Shown here: positions 1 to 8,720 of the stretch, piece after piece | Numbering within the stretch: position 1 is the first letter of the stretch | How the letters are laid out: the number at the start of each line of letters is the position of its first letter | NCBI GenBank assembly: GCA_902523095.1 | Contig: CABYYE010000002.1 | Coordinates: forward strand, 1 to 64,000 | DNA: 64,000 nucleotides | Direction: 5' to 3' | Source of the DNA: an uncultured Pelagibacteraceae bacterium | GTDB lineage: Bacteria > Pseudomonadota > Alphaproteobacteria > Pelagibacterales > Pelagibacteraceae | Position numbers and translations under genes: made by a program | The notes under the pieces: generated by a model | What the model saw: only the letters and a program-made list of their open reading frames with translations | Databases searched by the model: none | What the model was told of the DNA's origin: nothing

Positions 1-2
1 TT

Positions 3-317
3 AATCGTTATAGATCAAATGAAGATTTTATTCAAAAATATATATTTCCTGGAGGTTTTCTACCTTCACTTAATCAAATTAAGGAAATCACTCAAAAAAA
101 TTTTATGCGAATAGAAGAAGTTAATTCTTACTCAATGGACTACGCCAAAACACTTTTAATTTGGAAAAAAAGTTTTTTAAAAACATGGGACAATATTTCA
201 CCTCTAGGATTTGATGATTATTTTAAAAGAATGTGGGAATTTTACTTATCATATTGCGAAGCAGGTTTTAGAGCTAGAAATATAGACTTGATTCAATTTT
301 CTTTGTCTAATAAGTAA
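3..317 (+). CDS. cfa: Cyclopropane-fatty-acyl-phospholipid synthase, C-terminal part (5' end outside window)
   Basis: The frame is open from the window edge, before the ATG that the ORF track uses at 105, so the gene is cut by the window and not truncated. The visible 104 residues carry typical CFA-synthase C-terminal features: YIFPGGFLPS, a Y-A-x-T-L-x-x-W segment, and the closing FYLSYCEAGFRARNIDLIQF. The family transfers a methylene from S-adenosylmethionine to unsaturated acyl chains of membrane phospholipids in the cytoplasm. The SAM-binding part lies upstream. A DUF3833 lipoprotein follows after 5 bp, a common partner in CFA clusters. A related SAM-dependent methyltransferase of the same fold cannot be excluded without the N-terminus. 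Confidence 0.88.
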   Translation, partial: NRYRSNEDFIQKYIFPGGFLPSLNQIKEITQKNFMRIEEVNSYSMDYAKTLLIWKKSFLKTWDNISPLGFDDYFKRMWEFYLSYCEAGFRARNIDLIQFSLSNK

Positions 318-322
318 TTTTA

Positions 323-847
323 ATGTTTAGATTAATTATTTTTTTTTTGTTAACTTTTTTGATTGGATGTTCTAGCAATATGAAACCAACAGATTTTAAA
401 GATCAACAACCAAGATTGATTATAGAGGAGTACTTATCAGGAAAAGTTAAAGCATGGGGTATTTTGCAAAATAGATCAGGTGAAGTAACAAGACAATTTA
501 ATGCGGAGTTAAACGGTAATTGGGATGGATCTAAATTAATCTTAGATGAGTTATTCAATTGGAATGATGGTGAAAAACAGACTAGACAATGGGTTATTAA
601 AAAAATTGATAATCATAATTACGAAGGAACAGCGGGAGATGTTGTGGGAACAGCCAAAGGCTATTCATATGGTCCAGCGTTTAAATTCGAGTATGTGCTC
701 CTAGTTCCTGTGAAAGGAAAAAATATCAAGATTACTTTTGATGATTGGATTTTTATGCAGGATGAGCGTGTGGCAATTAATAGAGCAACAATGACAAAAT
801 TTGGTATTAAAGTGGCCGAACTGACAGTAATGTTTGTGAAAGATTAA
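323..847 (+). CDS. DUF3833 family lipoprotein
   Basis: This 174-residue protein starts with a lipoprotein signal peptide (MFRLIIFFLLTFLIGCSS), predicting lipidation on the Cys near residue 16 and anchoring in the cell envelope. The body matches the DUF3833 pattern: EYLSGKVKAWGILQNRSG, then TAGDVVGTAKG, then FDDWIFMQDERVAINRATMTKFGIKVAEL. The family has no proven activity. It usually sits beside cyclopropane synthase and FAD amine-oxidase genes, which suggests a role in lipid modification or envelope maintenance. Here it lies 5 bp after cfa and 1 bp before sodB, so the three are probably co-transcribed. The family call is firm and the function is unknown. Confidence 0.85.
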   Translation: MFRLIIFFLLTFLIGCSSNMKPTDFKDQQPRLIIEEYLSGKVKAWGILQNRSGEVTRQFNAELNGNWDGSKLILDELFNWNDGEKQTRQWVIKKIDNHNYEGTAGDVVGTAKGYSYGPAFKFEYVLLVPVKGKNIKITFDDWIFMQDERVAINRATMTKFGIKVAELTVMFVKD

Positions 848-848
848 T

Positions 849-1433
849 ATGTTTGAACTACCTAAACTTGACTATTCTAAATCAGCTCTTACACCTTTGA
901 TGTCTGAGCAAACCTTAGATTTGCATCATGGCAAGCATCACCAAACTTATATAACAAATTTAAATAAATTTATAAAAGAATCTGATTATGAAAAATTATC
1001 TTTGGAAGAAATAATTAAAAAATCTTCATCGGAGTCTAAGGCTGGAATATTTAATAATGCTAGTCAACACTGGAATCATAATCTATTTTGGAAATGTATG
1101 AAACCTGGTGGAGGAGGTAAAATTCCATCCAAACTAGAGGAAAAAATTAAAAAAGATTTTGGTAGCATTGAAAAACTTAGAGAAGAATTTATTTCAGCTG
1201 GAGTTACTCAATTTGGCTCAGGATGGTGTTGGTTATCCGTTAAGGATAACAAGTTAGTTGTTACAAAAAGTCCCAACGCAGAAAACCCGTTAATTCATAA
1301 CATGAAACCACTTTTAGGATGTGATGTTTGGGAGCACTCATATTATTTGGATTATAAAAATAAAAGACCAGTATATTTAGAAAACTTTTTTGACAAATTA
1401 ATTAATTGGGAATTTGTAGAATCAAATCTTTAG
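849..1433 (+). CDS. sodB: Superoxide dismutase, iron type
   Basis: The 194-residue protein is full length for Fe/Mn superoxide dismutase, which converts superoxide to O2 and H2O2. Metal ligands are visible in MSEQTLDLHHGKHHQ (first His), NASQHWNHNLFW (second His) and DVWEHSYYLDY (Asp and last His). The Gln in NASQ and the absence of the Mn-type Gly-Gln pair favour the iron form; this is an inference from family signatures. No signal peptide is visible, so it is cytosolic. It starts 1 bp after the DUF3833 gene and closes this small plus-strand group. Confidence 0.95.
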   Translation: MFELPKLDYSKSALTPLMSEQTLDLHHGKHHQTYITNLNKFIKESDYEKLSLEEIIKKSSSESKAGIFNNASQHWNHNLFWKCMKPGGGGKIPSKLEEKIKKDFGSIEKLREEFISAGVTQFGSGWCWLSVKDNKLVVTKSPNAENPLIHNMKPLLGCDVWEHSYYLDYKNKRPVYLENFFDKLINWEFVESNL

Positions 1434-1442
1434 TTCACAATT

Positions 1443-1590
1443 TCAACGTTTTACAAATTTATCTACTAAAAATAAGTAAATTTTATAAGGTAAAATTCTC
1501 AAAAATTTTAGAATTAAAGTTAATCCCTTTGGAAAATGGATTTCAAATGCCTGTTTATTAACTATCCCCGTATAAATTTTTTCAGCGCTT
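1443..1590 (-). pseudogene. 3' remnant of a short-chain dehydrogenase (SDR) gene
   Basis: The minus-strand frame ending at 1443 encodes KQAFEIHFPKGLTLILKFLRILPYKIYLFLVDKF, which resembles the C-terminal tail of an SDR subfamily common in marine alphaproteobacteria and often encoded near cfa/DUF3833 genes. Only about 45-50 residues remain; the Rossmann fold (TGxxxGxG) and YxxxK catalytic parts are absent. Upstream of about 1590 on this strand the sequence is MATE-transporter DNA read backwards. I therefore treat the 71-aa ORF of the track as a decayed gene end and not a real protein. The breakpoint is placed by eye between about 1576 and 1592. Confidence 0.6.
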
Positions 1591-2391
1591 AATATTATTT
1601 TTAGTTCTTTATTAGTATTAACTTTTAATTTAGATATTTTAGGTGTTGCTTTTGGCACTTTAATTGCGAGTTATGTTTCAGGTATACTTTTTACTTTTTA
1701 TACATATTTTTATATTAAAAAAAAATTTCAAATTACTCCAACTTTAAATAAATTAGTTGTACCCTCTAAATTATTAAAGTTATTAATTATTAATTTTGAT
1801 ATTTTCATTAGAACTTTAGTCCTAACCTTTTCTTTTTTATGGTTCACTTATATAGGTGCTAAATTTGGAGAAGACTTCCTAGCAGTTAATGCCGTCCTAA
1901 TGCAATTTATAATACTTGCCTCTTTCTTTTTAGACTCTTATGCTTTTTCTACAGAAGGCATTATTGGATATACAGTTGGTAAAAAAAATAAAAATTTTTT
2001 TATTATGACTGTAAAAAATTCGATTCAGCTAAGTTTTTATACTAGTTTAATCATCTCTATTATTTTTCTTTGTTTTTTTAAACAGGTAATTAACGTAATC
2101 ACAGATATAGAAATGCTGAGATTTATTTCGTACAAATATTTCATTTGGATTATAATTATCCCACCAGTTGCTTCTTTTTGTTATCAATTAGATGGAATAT
2201 TTATAGGAGCTTCTCAAACTACTGATATGAGAAATGCAATGATAATATCTGTTGCTTCTTTTATCATTTTGTCTATATATCTATCAAAATTTTACGGTAA
2301 CCATGGTCTTTGGTTATCTCTACTACTTTTTATGATATTAAGATCACTAACACTTAAATTATTTTTCGAAAAAATTTTAAAAAAATTTTAA
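1576..2391 (+). pseudogene. MATE-family efflux transporter, 5'-truncated
   Basis: The frame is open from 1576 to 2391 (271 codons), longer than the 163-aa ORF in the track, because no ATG, GTG or TTG occurs before 1900. The translation is MATE-like from its first residues (ALNIIFSSLLVLTFNLDILGVAFGTLIASYVS) to the end (FCYQLDGIFIGASQTTDMRNAM). MATE pumps have about 440 residues and 12 membrane segments; here about the first 170 residues are missing. The sequence just upstream is the tail of an SDR gene on the other strand, so the 5' half appears deleted. A short product from the ATG at 1900 is possible but would hold only about five helices. The stop is followed directly by the ATG of the next gene. 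Confidence 0.75.
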
Positions 2392-3258
2392 ATGCAAATT
2401 ATCTATAAAATACCAGGTTACATACTTTTATTATTTGGAGGATTCTGTTTAAGTTGGGGAGGTTTTATAGTTAGGTCTTTTGAGACTTCAAATGCTTGGG
2501 AAATTTTATTATTGCGATCCTTCTTTTTTTTTTTAGGAATATCAACTTTTTTAATTTTAATTTATAAAAAAGATACACTTAAAACTATAAGAAACTCTGG
2601 ACTTGCAGCATTATCAGGAGGATTTGTAATGTCTTTTAGTTTCATTTCTTTTGTATTCGCTATGATGAATACCTCGGTTGCTAACGTTGTATTTATAATA
2701 AGCACTCAGACTATGTTCTTAGCAATACTTGGTTATTTTTATCTAAAAGAAAAAGTCTCTCTCATAGGCTTATTATCAATAATTTTAGCTATGACTGGAA
2801 TAACTGTAATGATAGGAGACTCATTAACTTCTGGAACACTATTTGGTAATTTGATTGCTCTTGTTATCCCAATTAGTTTTTCTATTTTAGTAATGATCGT
2901 TAGAAAAAATTCTAATTTAGATCTAGTACCAGCGATTTGGTATGCATCAATCTTTAGTTTTTTCTATGCTTTTGTAATGGTTGAGAATTTTATTTTTAGT
3001 AGTAATGATATTTTAATGGGTTTTTTGTTAGGTGTCCCCCAACTCAGTTTTGGATTTATTTGTATAACTATTGGATCTAGGACTACTCGTTCAGTAACAG
3101 TTGGTTTGTTAATGTTGACTGAGACAATATTTGCACCTTTTTGGGTGTGGTTATTCTTAAATGAAATTCCACCTTTAAGTGTGTTTATAGGAGGAACAAT
3201 AATCATTTTTGCGATAATTGTAAAAAACTTGGATAGAAACAAGTCTTTTAAAACTTAA
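2392..3258 (+). CDS. EamA/DMT-family transporter
   Basis: The 288-residue protein has about ten hydrophobic segments arranged as two repeated halves, the drug/metabolite transporter (EamA) architecture. The pair PxWVWLFLNEIPP and GGTIII near the C-terminus is typical. It probably exports a small metabolite across the inner membrane; the substrate cannot be read from sequence. Its ATG directly abuts the stop of the truncated MATE gene, so it may once have been its operon partner. It resembles the DMT gene at 40458 (FWVW...NE.P...IGG near the end), suggesting paralogy. Confidence 0.85.
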   Translation: MQIIYKIPGYILLLFGGFCLSWGGFIVRSFETSNAWEILLLRSFFFFLGISTFLILIYKKDTLKTIRNSGLAALSGGFVMSFSFISFVFAMMNTSVANVVFIISTQTMFLAILGYFYLKEKVSLIGLLSIILAMTGITVMIGDSLTSGTLFGNLIALVIPISFSILVMIVRKNSNLDLVPAIWYASIFSFFYAFVMVENFIFSSNDILMGFLLGVPQLSFGFICITIGSRTTRSVTVGLLMLTETIFAPFWVWLFLNEIPPLSVFIGGTIIIFAIIVKNLDRNKSFKT

Positions 3259-3299
3259 TTATATTTGACATTTTCAGCTTTTTATTAGAGAGTCCGAAT

Positions 3300-3375
3300 G
3301 TAACGGGAGAGTCTGATTTAATTCAGCGCCGAAGGAGCAACTACCCAGGAAACTCTCAGGCAAAAGGACCGTTAC
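3300..3375 (+). promoter_or_regulatory. Glycine riboswitch, aptamer 1
   Basis: The core CGCCGAAGGAGCAA ... AAACTCTCAGGCAAAAGGACC matches the glycine aptamer. P1 can be drawn as GTAACGG (3300-3306) with CCGTTAC (3369-3375), seven pairs. It is the first half of a tandem pair lying directly before gcvT. A perfect TTGACA occurs at 3265-3270, but no well-spaced -10 box follows, so the promoter remains uncertain. Confidence 0.95.
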
Positions 3376-3380
3376 TTTAA

Positions 3381-3461
3381 TAACTCTGGAAAGAAGGCTA
3401 AAGCCTCACCGAAGGATTAAATCTCTCAGGTACCTAGACAGATCGGGTTTTAGAAGAGTTA
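3381..3461 (+). promoter_or_regulatory. Glycine riboswitch, aptamer 2, overlapping the gcvT ribosome binding site
   Basis: The core TCACCGAAGGATTAAATCTCTCAGGTACC ... GACAGATCGGG matches the second aptamer of tandem glycine riboswitches, joined to the first by a five-base linker. P1 can be drawn as TAACTCT (3381-3387) with AGAGTTA (3455-3461). The 3' strand of P1 overlaps the only purine-rich Shine-Dalgarno candidate (AGAAGAG, 3452-3458) and ends 2 nt before the gcvT ATG. This points to control of translation. No terminator hairpin is visible in the leader. The sign of regulation cannot be settled by eye. Confidence 0.93.
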
Positions 3462-3463
3462 TT

Positions 3464-4558
3464 ATGCAAGCACAAAAAACAGCTTTATATAATATTCATA
3501 AAAAACTAGGGGCAAAATTTGTTCCTTTCGCTGGTTATGAAATGCCAATCCAGTACAAGGATGGGATAGTAAAAGAACATATCTCTACTCGAACGCATGC
3601 TGGATTTTTTGATGTTTCTCACATGGGACAATTTTTTTTAGAAGGTGATGAAACATTAATAGAGGCTCTAGAAAAAATTATTCCCGCAGACTTAAAATCT
3701 TTAAAGATTAACCACTCAAAATACTCTTTTCTACTTAATAGTAATGGAGGAATAATTGATGATTTGATTGTGACAAAAACAGACGGGGGGTTTTGTATAA
3801 TTTTAAATGCTGCATGTAAAGAAAATGATATTAAGGAAATTTCTCAATTTTTAGGAGAAAATCATAAGTATCATTTAAATAATAATTTATCTTTAATAGC
3901 TTTACAAGGGCCTAGGTCAGTCGAAATTTTGGAGAAACTTATACCTAATGTTTCTAACTTAAAGTTTATGACAGGTAACAAATTTAGTTATGATGATGAA
4001 AATATATACATTACAAGATCAGGTTATACAGGAGAAGATGGTTTTGAAATTTCTATATCAAACAAAAAAGTAGAAAAACTGATCAATTTTTTAATTTCAA
4101 ATGGGGTCAAACCAATAGGTTTAGGAGCTAGAGACACATTAAGATTAGAGGCAGGTCTTTGTTTGTATGGGCAAGATTTAAATGAAAAGATAAATCCCGT
4201 AGAAGCAAACTTAAAATGGGCTATCGCAAAGAAAAGAAAAGATGTTGGAGGCTTTAATGGATGGGATAAGATTAAAAGATTATTAACAAACGGAAGTGAA
4301 AAAATTAGAGTTGGTATTAAGCCCGAAGGTAAAGTTATAGCAAGGGAAAACACAAAAATTTTTTCAACCGATGATAAAGAGATAGGGTTAATTACAAGTG
4401 GAACTTTTGGCCCGAGTGTTAATGCACCAGTTGCAATGGGATATATTCAATCAAAATTTGCTGGGATTGGAACGCCAATAAAATTAGAGGTAAGGGGGAA
4501 GAAGTATGGAGGTAAAGTATCTGAGCTTCCATTTTACAAGAAAAACTATGCGAAATGA
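3464..4558 (+). CDS. gcvT: Glycine cleavage system T protein (aminomethyltransferase)
   Basis: The 364-residue protein is full length. T protein takes the aminomethyl group from lipoylated H protein, releases NH3 and gives 5,10-methylene-tetrahydrofolate in the cytosol. Family signatures are TRTHAGFFDVSHMGQF near residue 45, IIDDLIV around residue 100 with the expected catalytic Asp, GYTGEDGFEI near 190 and GLGARDTLRLEAGLCLYGQDL near 220. It is the first gene of gcvTHP and lies 2 nt after the riboswitch P1 stem, so glycine level very likely sets its expression. The ATG at 3464 is fixed by the riboswitch and the conserved N-terminus. Confidence 0.98.
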   Translation: MQAQKTALYNIHKKLGAKFVPFAGYEMPIQYKDGIVKEHISTRTHAGFFDVSHMGQFFLEGDETLIEALEKIIPADLKSLKINHSKYSFLLNSNGGIIDDLIVTKTDGGFCIILNAACKENDIKEISQFLGENHKYHLNNNLSLIALQGPRSVEILEKLIPNVSNLKFMTGNKFSYDDENIYITRSGYTGEDGFEISISNKKVEKLINFLISNGVKPIGLGARDTLRLEAGLCLYGQDLNEKINPVEANLKWAIAKKRKDVGGFNGWDKIKRLLTNGSEKIRVGIKPEGKVIARENTKIFSTDDKEIGLITSGTFGPSVNAPVAMGYIQSKFAGIGTPIKLEVRGKKYGGKVSELPFYKKNYAK

Positions 4559-4570
4559 AAAGAGGTAAAA

Positions 4571-4951
4571 ATGAGTGAAAAAAAATTTTCAAAAAAACAC
4601 GAGTGGGTTTCGCTGGAAGGCGAAATAGCTACAGTTGGTATTACCCAACATGCTACTGAGTTGCTTGGAGACATAGTTTTTGTAGAAGTGCCTGACATAG
4701 GTAAGTCTATAGAAAAAGAAGGTCAAGCCGCTGTCGTTGAGTCAACAAAAGCTGCTAGCGATGTTTATTCTCCGATTTCAGGAGAAATTACCGAAGGTAA
4801 TAAAACTATAGTAGAAGATCCGAGTAGCGTTAACACAGATCCAGAAGGAGCGAGTTGGTTTTTTAAATTAAAAATTAATGACAAAGGAGAGTTTGACTCT
4901 TTAATGTCAAAAGAAGAATACGATAAATTTTGTAAGGAGAATCCAAATTAA
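4571..4951 (+). CDS. gcvH: Glycine cleavage system H protein
   Basis: The 126-residue lipoyl carrier shuttles the aminomethyl group between P, T and L proteins. The lipoylation site is the Lys in [14 protein letters not shown], residue 60. The [18 protein letters not shown] opening and the [14 protein letters not shown] end are typical. An AAAAGAGG-like ribosome binding site (aaaagaggtaaaa) lies before the ATG, 12 bp after gcvT. The stop is directly followed by the ATG of gcvP, so the subunits are likely made in a coupled way. The L protein (lipoamide dehydrogenase) is not in this window. Confidence 0.98.
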   Translation: MSEKKFSKKHEWVSLEGEIATVGITQHATELLGDIVFVEVPDIGKSIEKEGQAAVVESTKAASDVYSPISGEITEGNKTIVEDPSSVNTDPEGASWFFKLKINDKGEFDSLMSKEEYDKFCKENPN

Positions 4952-7819
4952 ATGATTGACGATAATTCAAAAGAATTCATAAAAAGACACATAGGACCAT
5001 CAAATGAAGATCAATCAAAAATGTTGGAGTATGTAGGATATAATTCACTTAATGATTTGATGGTAAATACTGTACCAGAAAAGATTTTATTAAAAAATGA
5101 TCTTAAAATAGATGAGCCATTATCCGAAAATGATGCTTTGCGTAAATTGAAATCAATTTCTAAAAAAAACAAGATATTTAGAAATTTTATAGGAATGGGT
5201 TATTATAACTCTTTAACTCCGAGTGTTATTTTAAGAAATATTTTGGAAAACCCTGGCTGGTATACCTCTTATACTCCATATCAAGCTGAAGTAGCTCAAG
5301 GTAGATTAGAAATGCTTTTGAATTTTCAACAATTGATTATTGATTTAACAGGAATGGATATCGCAAATGCCTCATTGTTAGATGAAGCTACTGCAGCTGC
5401 AGAAGCTGTAGGCTTATGTCATAGATTAAATAATCAAAAAACTAAAAAAATATTTGTTTCAAAACATTGTAATCCTCAAACAATTTCATTGATAAAAACA
5501 CGAACTGAGCCATTGGGGTTAGAATTAATTATAGGAGATGAAAAAACTGAGTTGGAAAAAATAAATGACAGTATTATTTGTGGGGTTCTATCTTATCCGC
5601 GTACTTTAGGAGAAATTGTAGATCCAAGTGAATGCATAAGTAAAATACATAAAAAAAATGGAAAAGCAATTTTAATTAGTGATCTATTAGCTTTAGCTAA
5701 ACTAAAAACTCCAGCAGAGTTAGGAGCAGATATAGCAGTTGGAAGTGCTCAAAGATTTGGAATACCGATGGGATATGGCGGTCCTCATGCAGCTTTTTTT
5801 GCAACAAAAGAGAAATATAAACGATCAATGCCTGGAAGAATTATTGGAGTTTCAGTTGATCGATATGGAAAAAAAGCTTACAGATTATCTCTTCAAACCA
5901 GAGAGCAACACATAAGAAGAGATAAAGCCACAAGTAACATTTGTACATCTCAAGCTTTGCTAGCAATTATTTCTGCAGCATACGCAATCTACCATGGTCC
6001 AAAGGGAATTTTAAAAATAGCTACCAGAACCTCTAAGTTAGCAAAATTATTTGCTGACGAAATAAAAAAAGGAGGATTTGAAATATTGTCAGACAATTTT
6101 TTTGATACTGTAACAATTAAAACAAATGAAAAAACTAACGATATTTATGAGGCTGCATTAAAAGAAAAAATAAACCTACGAAAAGTTGATAACGAACAAA
6201 TATCAGTAGCCTTTGATGAAGCTAAAAAACTAAAAGATATTAATACTTTATTGAAAATATTCGGTGTAACAAAAATCGTAGAGCAAGATGCAATAATAGA
6301 ATTAGATAACCTTCCTAATAGCCTACTTAGAACTTCAAAATTTCTGACTCACCCAGTTTTTAACAAATATCACTCGGAAACAGAAATGCTTAGATATCTA
6401 AAAAAACTCGAAGATTATGATATTGCTCTTAACAGATCTATGATTGCTCTGGGGTCTTGTACAATGAAACTTAATGCGGCAGCAGAATTAATGCCAATTA
6501 CTTGGAAAGAATTTTCTCTTCCTCATCCATTTGTTCCTACAAATCAAATGGAGGGTTATAAGATACTCTTTAACGATTTGATAAATGATTTGAAAGAAAT
6601 TACAGGATTTGATGCAGTATCTCTTCAACCAAACTCTGGAGCTCAAGGTGAGTATGCTGGATTAATGACAATTAGAAAATTTCATAAAAAAAATAATCAA
6701 TCTAATAGAAATGTGTGTTTAATTCCAAGTTCAGCTCATGGAACTAATCCAGCTAGTGCACAAATGAGCGGCATGAAGGTTGTGGTAGTTAATTGCGATG
6801 AAGATGGAAACGTAGATATTGATGATTTAAAAAATAAGGTAGAGAAATATTCAAAAGATCTCGCCGCTTTAATGGTCACTTATCCCTCAACTCATGGAGT
6901 TTTTGAAGAAAAAATAATTGAAATTTGTGAAATTGTTCATAAATCAGGCGGCCAAGTTTACATGGATGGAGCTAATTTAAATGCGCTAGTTGGTATTGCA
7001 AAACCAGGAAAATTTGGACCTGATGTTTGTCACATTAATTTACATAAAACGTTTTGTATCCCACATGGTGGTGGTGGTCCGGGCATGGGTCCAATTGCTT
7101 GCGCTAAACATTTAGCAGATTTTTTACCTGCTCATGAAATAATAAAAGAGTCTGGTCCAAAAAATGGAATGGGAGCTGTGTCTGCTGCACCTTGGGGTAG
7201 TTCAAGCATTCTTCCAATTTCTTGGATGTATATTAAAATGATGGGAGCTGAGGGATTAAAGAAGGCTTCACAGATTTCAATTTTAAACGCAAATTATATT
7301 TCAAAAAAACTGTCCCGAGATTACAAAGTTTTATATACAGGCAAAAATGGCAATGTAGCTCATGAATGCATAATTGATATAAGACCTATTAAAGCTAGCT
7401 CCGGAATTTCCGAAGAGGATATCGCAAAAAGGTTAATTGACTATGGTTATCACGCTCCTACTATGTCTTGGCCTGTCACGGGTACAATAATGATAGAGCC
7501 GACAGAAAGTGAAAATTTAGAGGAGATAGATAAGTTTTGTAATGCATTTATTCAAATTAAAAAAGAAATTAATTTAGTAGAGTCATCAAAATTTGATAAA
7601 ATAGATAATCCATTAAAAAACGCTCCTCATACTTATATTGAATTAGCTTCTAATGAATGGAAACACAAATATACACGAGAGGAGGCTGCTTTTCCTAATG
7701 AGTATGTGAAAAATAATAAATTCTGGGCACCGGTAGCTAGAGTAGATAACGTTTACGGAGATCGAAATCTCGTGTGTTCCTGTCCATCAATTGAAGAATA
7801 TAAAGAAGAAGCAGCATAA
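4952..7819 (+). CDS. gcvP: Glycine dehydrogenase (decarboxylating), P protein
   Basis: At 955 residues this is the single-chain P protein, with the P1-like and P2-like halves fused. It decarboxylates glycine with pyridoxal phosphate and passes the aminomethyl group to GcvH. The PLP lysine is K699 in HINLHKTFCIPHGGGGPGMGP, and SSAHGTNPASAQMSG lies upstream. The N-terminus RHIGPSNEDQSKML is conserved. It ends the riboswitch-controlled gcvTHP operon and is followed at once by a terminator. No glyA follows, although glyA is near gcv genes in some bacteria. Confidence 0.98.
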   Translation: MIDDNSKEFIKRHIGPSNEDQSKMLEYVGYNSLNDLMVNTVPEKILLKNDLKIDEPLSENDALRKLKSISKKNKIFRNFIGMGYYNSLTPSVILRNILENPGWYTSYTPYQAEVAQGRLEMLLNFQQLIIDLTGMDIANASLLDEATAAAEAVGLCHRLNNQKTKKIFVSKHCNPQTISLIKTRTEPLGLELIIGDEKTELEKINDSIICGVLSYPRTLGEIVDPSECISKIHKKNGKAILISDLLALAKLKTPAELGADIAVGSAQRFGIPMGYGGPHAAFFATKEKYKRSMPGRIIGVSVDRYGKKAYRLSLQTREQHIRRDKATSNICTSQALLAIISAAYAIYHGPKGILKIATRTSKLAKLFADEIKKGGFEILSDNFFDTVTIKTNEKTNDIYEAALKEKINLRKVDNEQISVAFDEAKKLKDINTLLKIFGVTKIVEQDAIIELDNLPNSLLRTSKFLTHPVFNKYHSETEMLRYLKKLEDYDIALNRSMIALGSCTMKLNAAAELMPITWKEFSLPHPFVPTNQMEGYKILFNDLINDLKEITGFDAVSLQPNSGAQGEYAGLMTIRKFHKKNNQSNRNVCLIPSSAHGTNPASAQMSGMKVVVVNCDEDGNVDIDDLKNKVEKYSKDLAALMVTYPSTHGVFEEKIIEICEIVHKSGGQVYMDGANLNALVGIAKPGKFGPDVCHINLHKTFCIPHGGGGPGMGPIACAKHLADFLPAHEIIKESGPKNGMGAVSAAPWGSSSILPISWMYIKMMGAEGLKKASQISILNANYISKKLSRDYKVLYTGKNGNVAHECIIDIRPIKASSGISEEDIAKRLIDYGYHAPTMSWPVTGTIMIEPTESENLEEIDKFCNAFIQIKKEINLVESSKFDKIDNPLKNAPHTYIELASNEWKHKYTREEAAFPNEYVKNNKFWAPVARVDNVYGDRNLVCSCPSIEEYKEEAA

Positions 7820-7854
7820 AAAAAACCCTCTTTAATTAAAAAAAGGGTTTTTTT
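7820..7854. terminator. Intrinsic terminator after gcvP, likely bidirectional
   Basis: AAAAAACCCTC ... AAAGGGTTTTTTT forms an A-rich/T-rich stem around CCC/GGG with a T run on both strands. It lies between the end of gcvP (plus) and the end of the convergent outer-membrane gene (minus), and so can serve both. Confidence 0.85.
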
Positions 7855-7871
7855 ATAAAAAGTTTTTAAAT

Positions 7872-8540
7872 TTAAAAACCGTAGACTACTGATAATTTAA
7901 ATCCACTTGTATCTATATCACCATCAACTTTGTTACCGTTCGCGTTCTTGATAGAAACAGTATCAAAATCAATTGCTTCATAGGCAAATTTGTAATTTAA
8001 ACCGCTACCACTTCCGGATGAGAAACCAACACCATATGTAACTCCATCAACACTAGAGTTTCCATAAGCAGTCATTCCTGATTCGTCAGTATTAACGTCA
8101 ACTTCTGTATATCCAAGTTTGGCATAAAAATTTTGATAAACTGGAATTTCAGCATAAAGCGTAGTCAAATTTTCGATTTCCGCATTTGCTTTGAAAGTTG
8201 TTGAGGTTCCTTCACTATCTCCTGATGCAGGAGTTTCAACTCTTGATTGGAAGTTTTTACTTACATCTGCAGAACCTGGAGTGTAATCAACACCAATAGT
8301 TATTGGGTAAACATCCATTGTATATTCTGCGAATATAGCTCCAACAGGAACTAAATCGTGACTTACTGAACCTTTGTTAGTGTTAGCAGAACCACCAGCT
8401 ACTGTTCCAGCAGTTGTTGTCTCTGTAACGTCAGCGTCTATGTTTAAAATAGTACCAGCTATACCCACGCCAAAGCTTCCTGCATAAGCAGAAGTGCTTA
8501 AAAATGCGGCTGCGGCTAAAGCTAAAAATATTTTTTTCAT
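7872..8540 (-). CDS. Outer membrane beta-barrel protein
   Basis: I start this gene at the internal ATG at 8540 and not at 8594 as in the ORF track, because MKKIFLALAAAAFLSTSAYA is a clear Sec signal peptide with an A-x-A-type cleavage site, and AAGAAAG upstream can serve as ribosome binding site. The mature part of about 200 residues alternates hydrophobic and polar residues, is rich in Gly, Ser and Thr, and ends in a Phe (KLSVVYGF), the C-terminal signal used by BAM-inserted barrels. It is probably an 8-stranded barrel of the OmpA/opacity type. No ligand or enzymatic motif is seen. It is convergent with gcvP across the terminator. Confidence 0.75.
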   Translation of the reverse strand: MKKIFLALAAAAFLSTSAYAGSFGVGIAGTILNIDADVTETTTAGTVAGGSANTNKGSVSHDLVPVGAIFAEYTMDVYPITIGVDYTPGSADVSKNFQSRVETPASGDSEGTSTTFKANAEIENLTTLYAEIPVYQNFYAKLGYTEVDVNTDESGMTAYGNSSVDGVTYGVGFSSGSGSGLNYKFAYEAIDFDTVSIKNANGNKVDGDIDTSGFKLSVVYGF

Positions 8541-8720
8541 AGTATATACTTTCTTAATAATTATCTCGTTAACGATACTGCTATCTAAAGGCATTTTATT
8601 GAAAAGTCTATCAATTTAAGGTTGAATGGAATGATATCTTCCAGTAAATCCTTGATTTATAGGGCTATTTTTGTTGCAAAAATGCAACATAGCATACTTT
8701 AATCAATCAAAAATTTTTGC

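Noticed and set aside
8541-8594. N-terminal extension of the outer-membrane protein in the ORF track
   Set aside because: The signal peptide begins at the internal ATG at 8540, with a ribosome binding site before it; the extension would mask the signal peptide.
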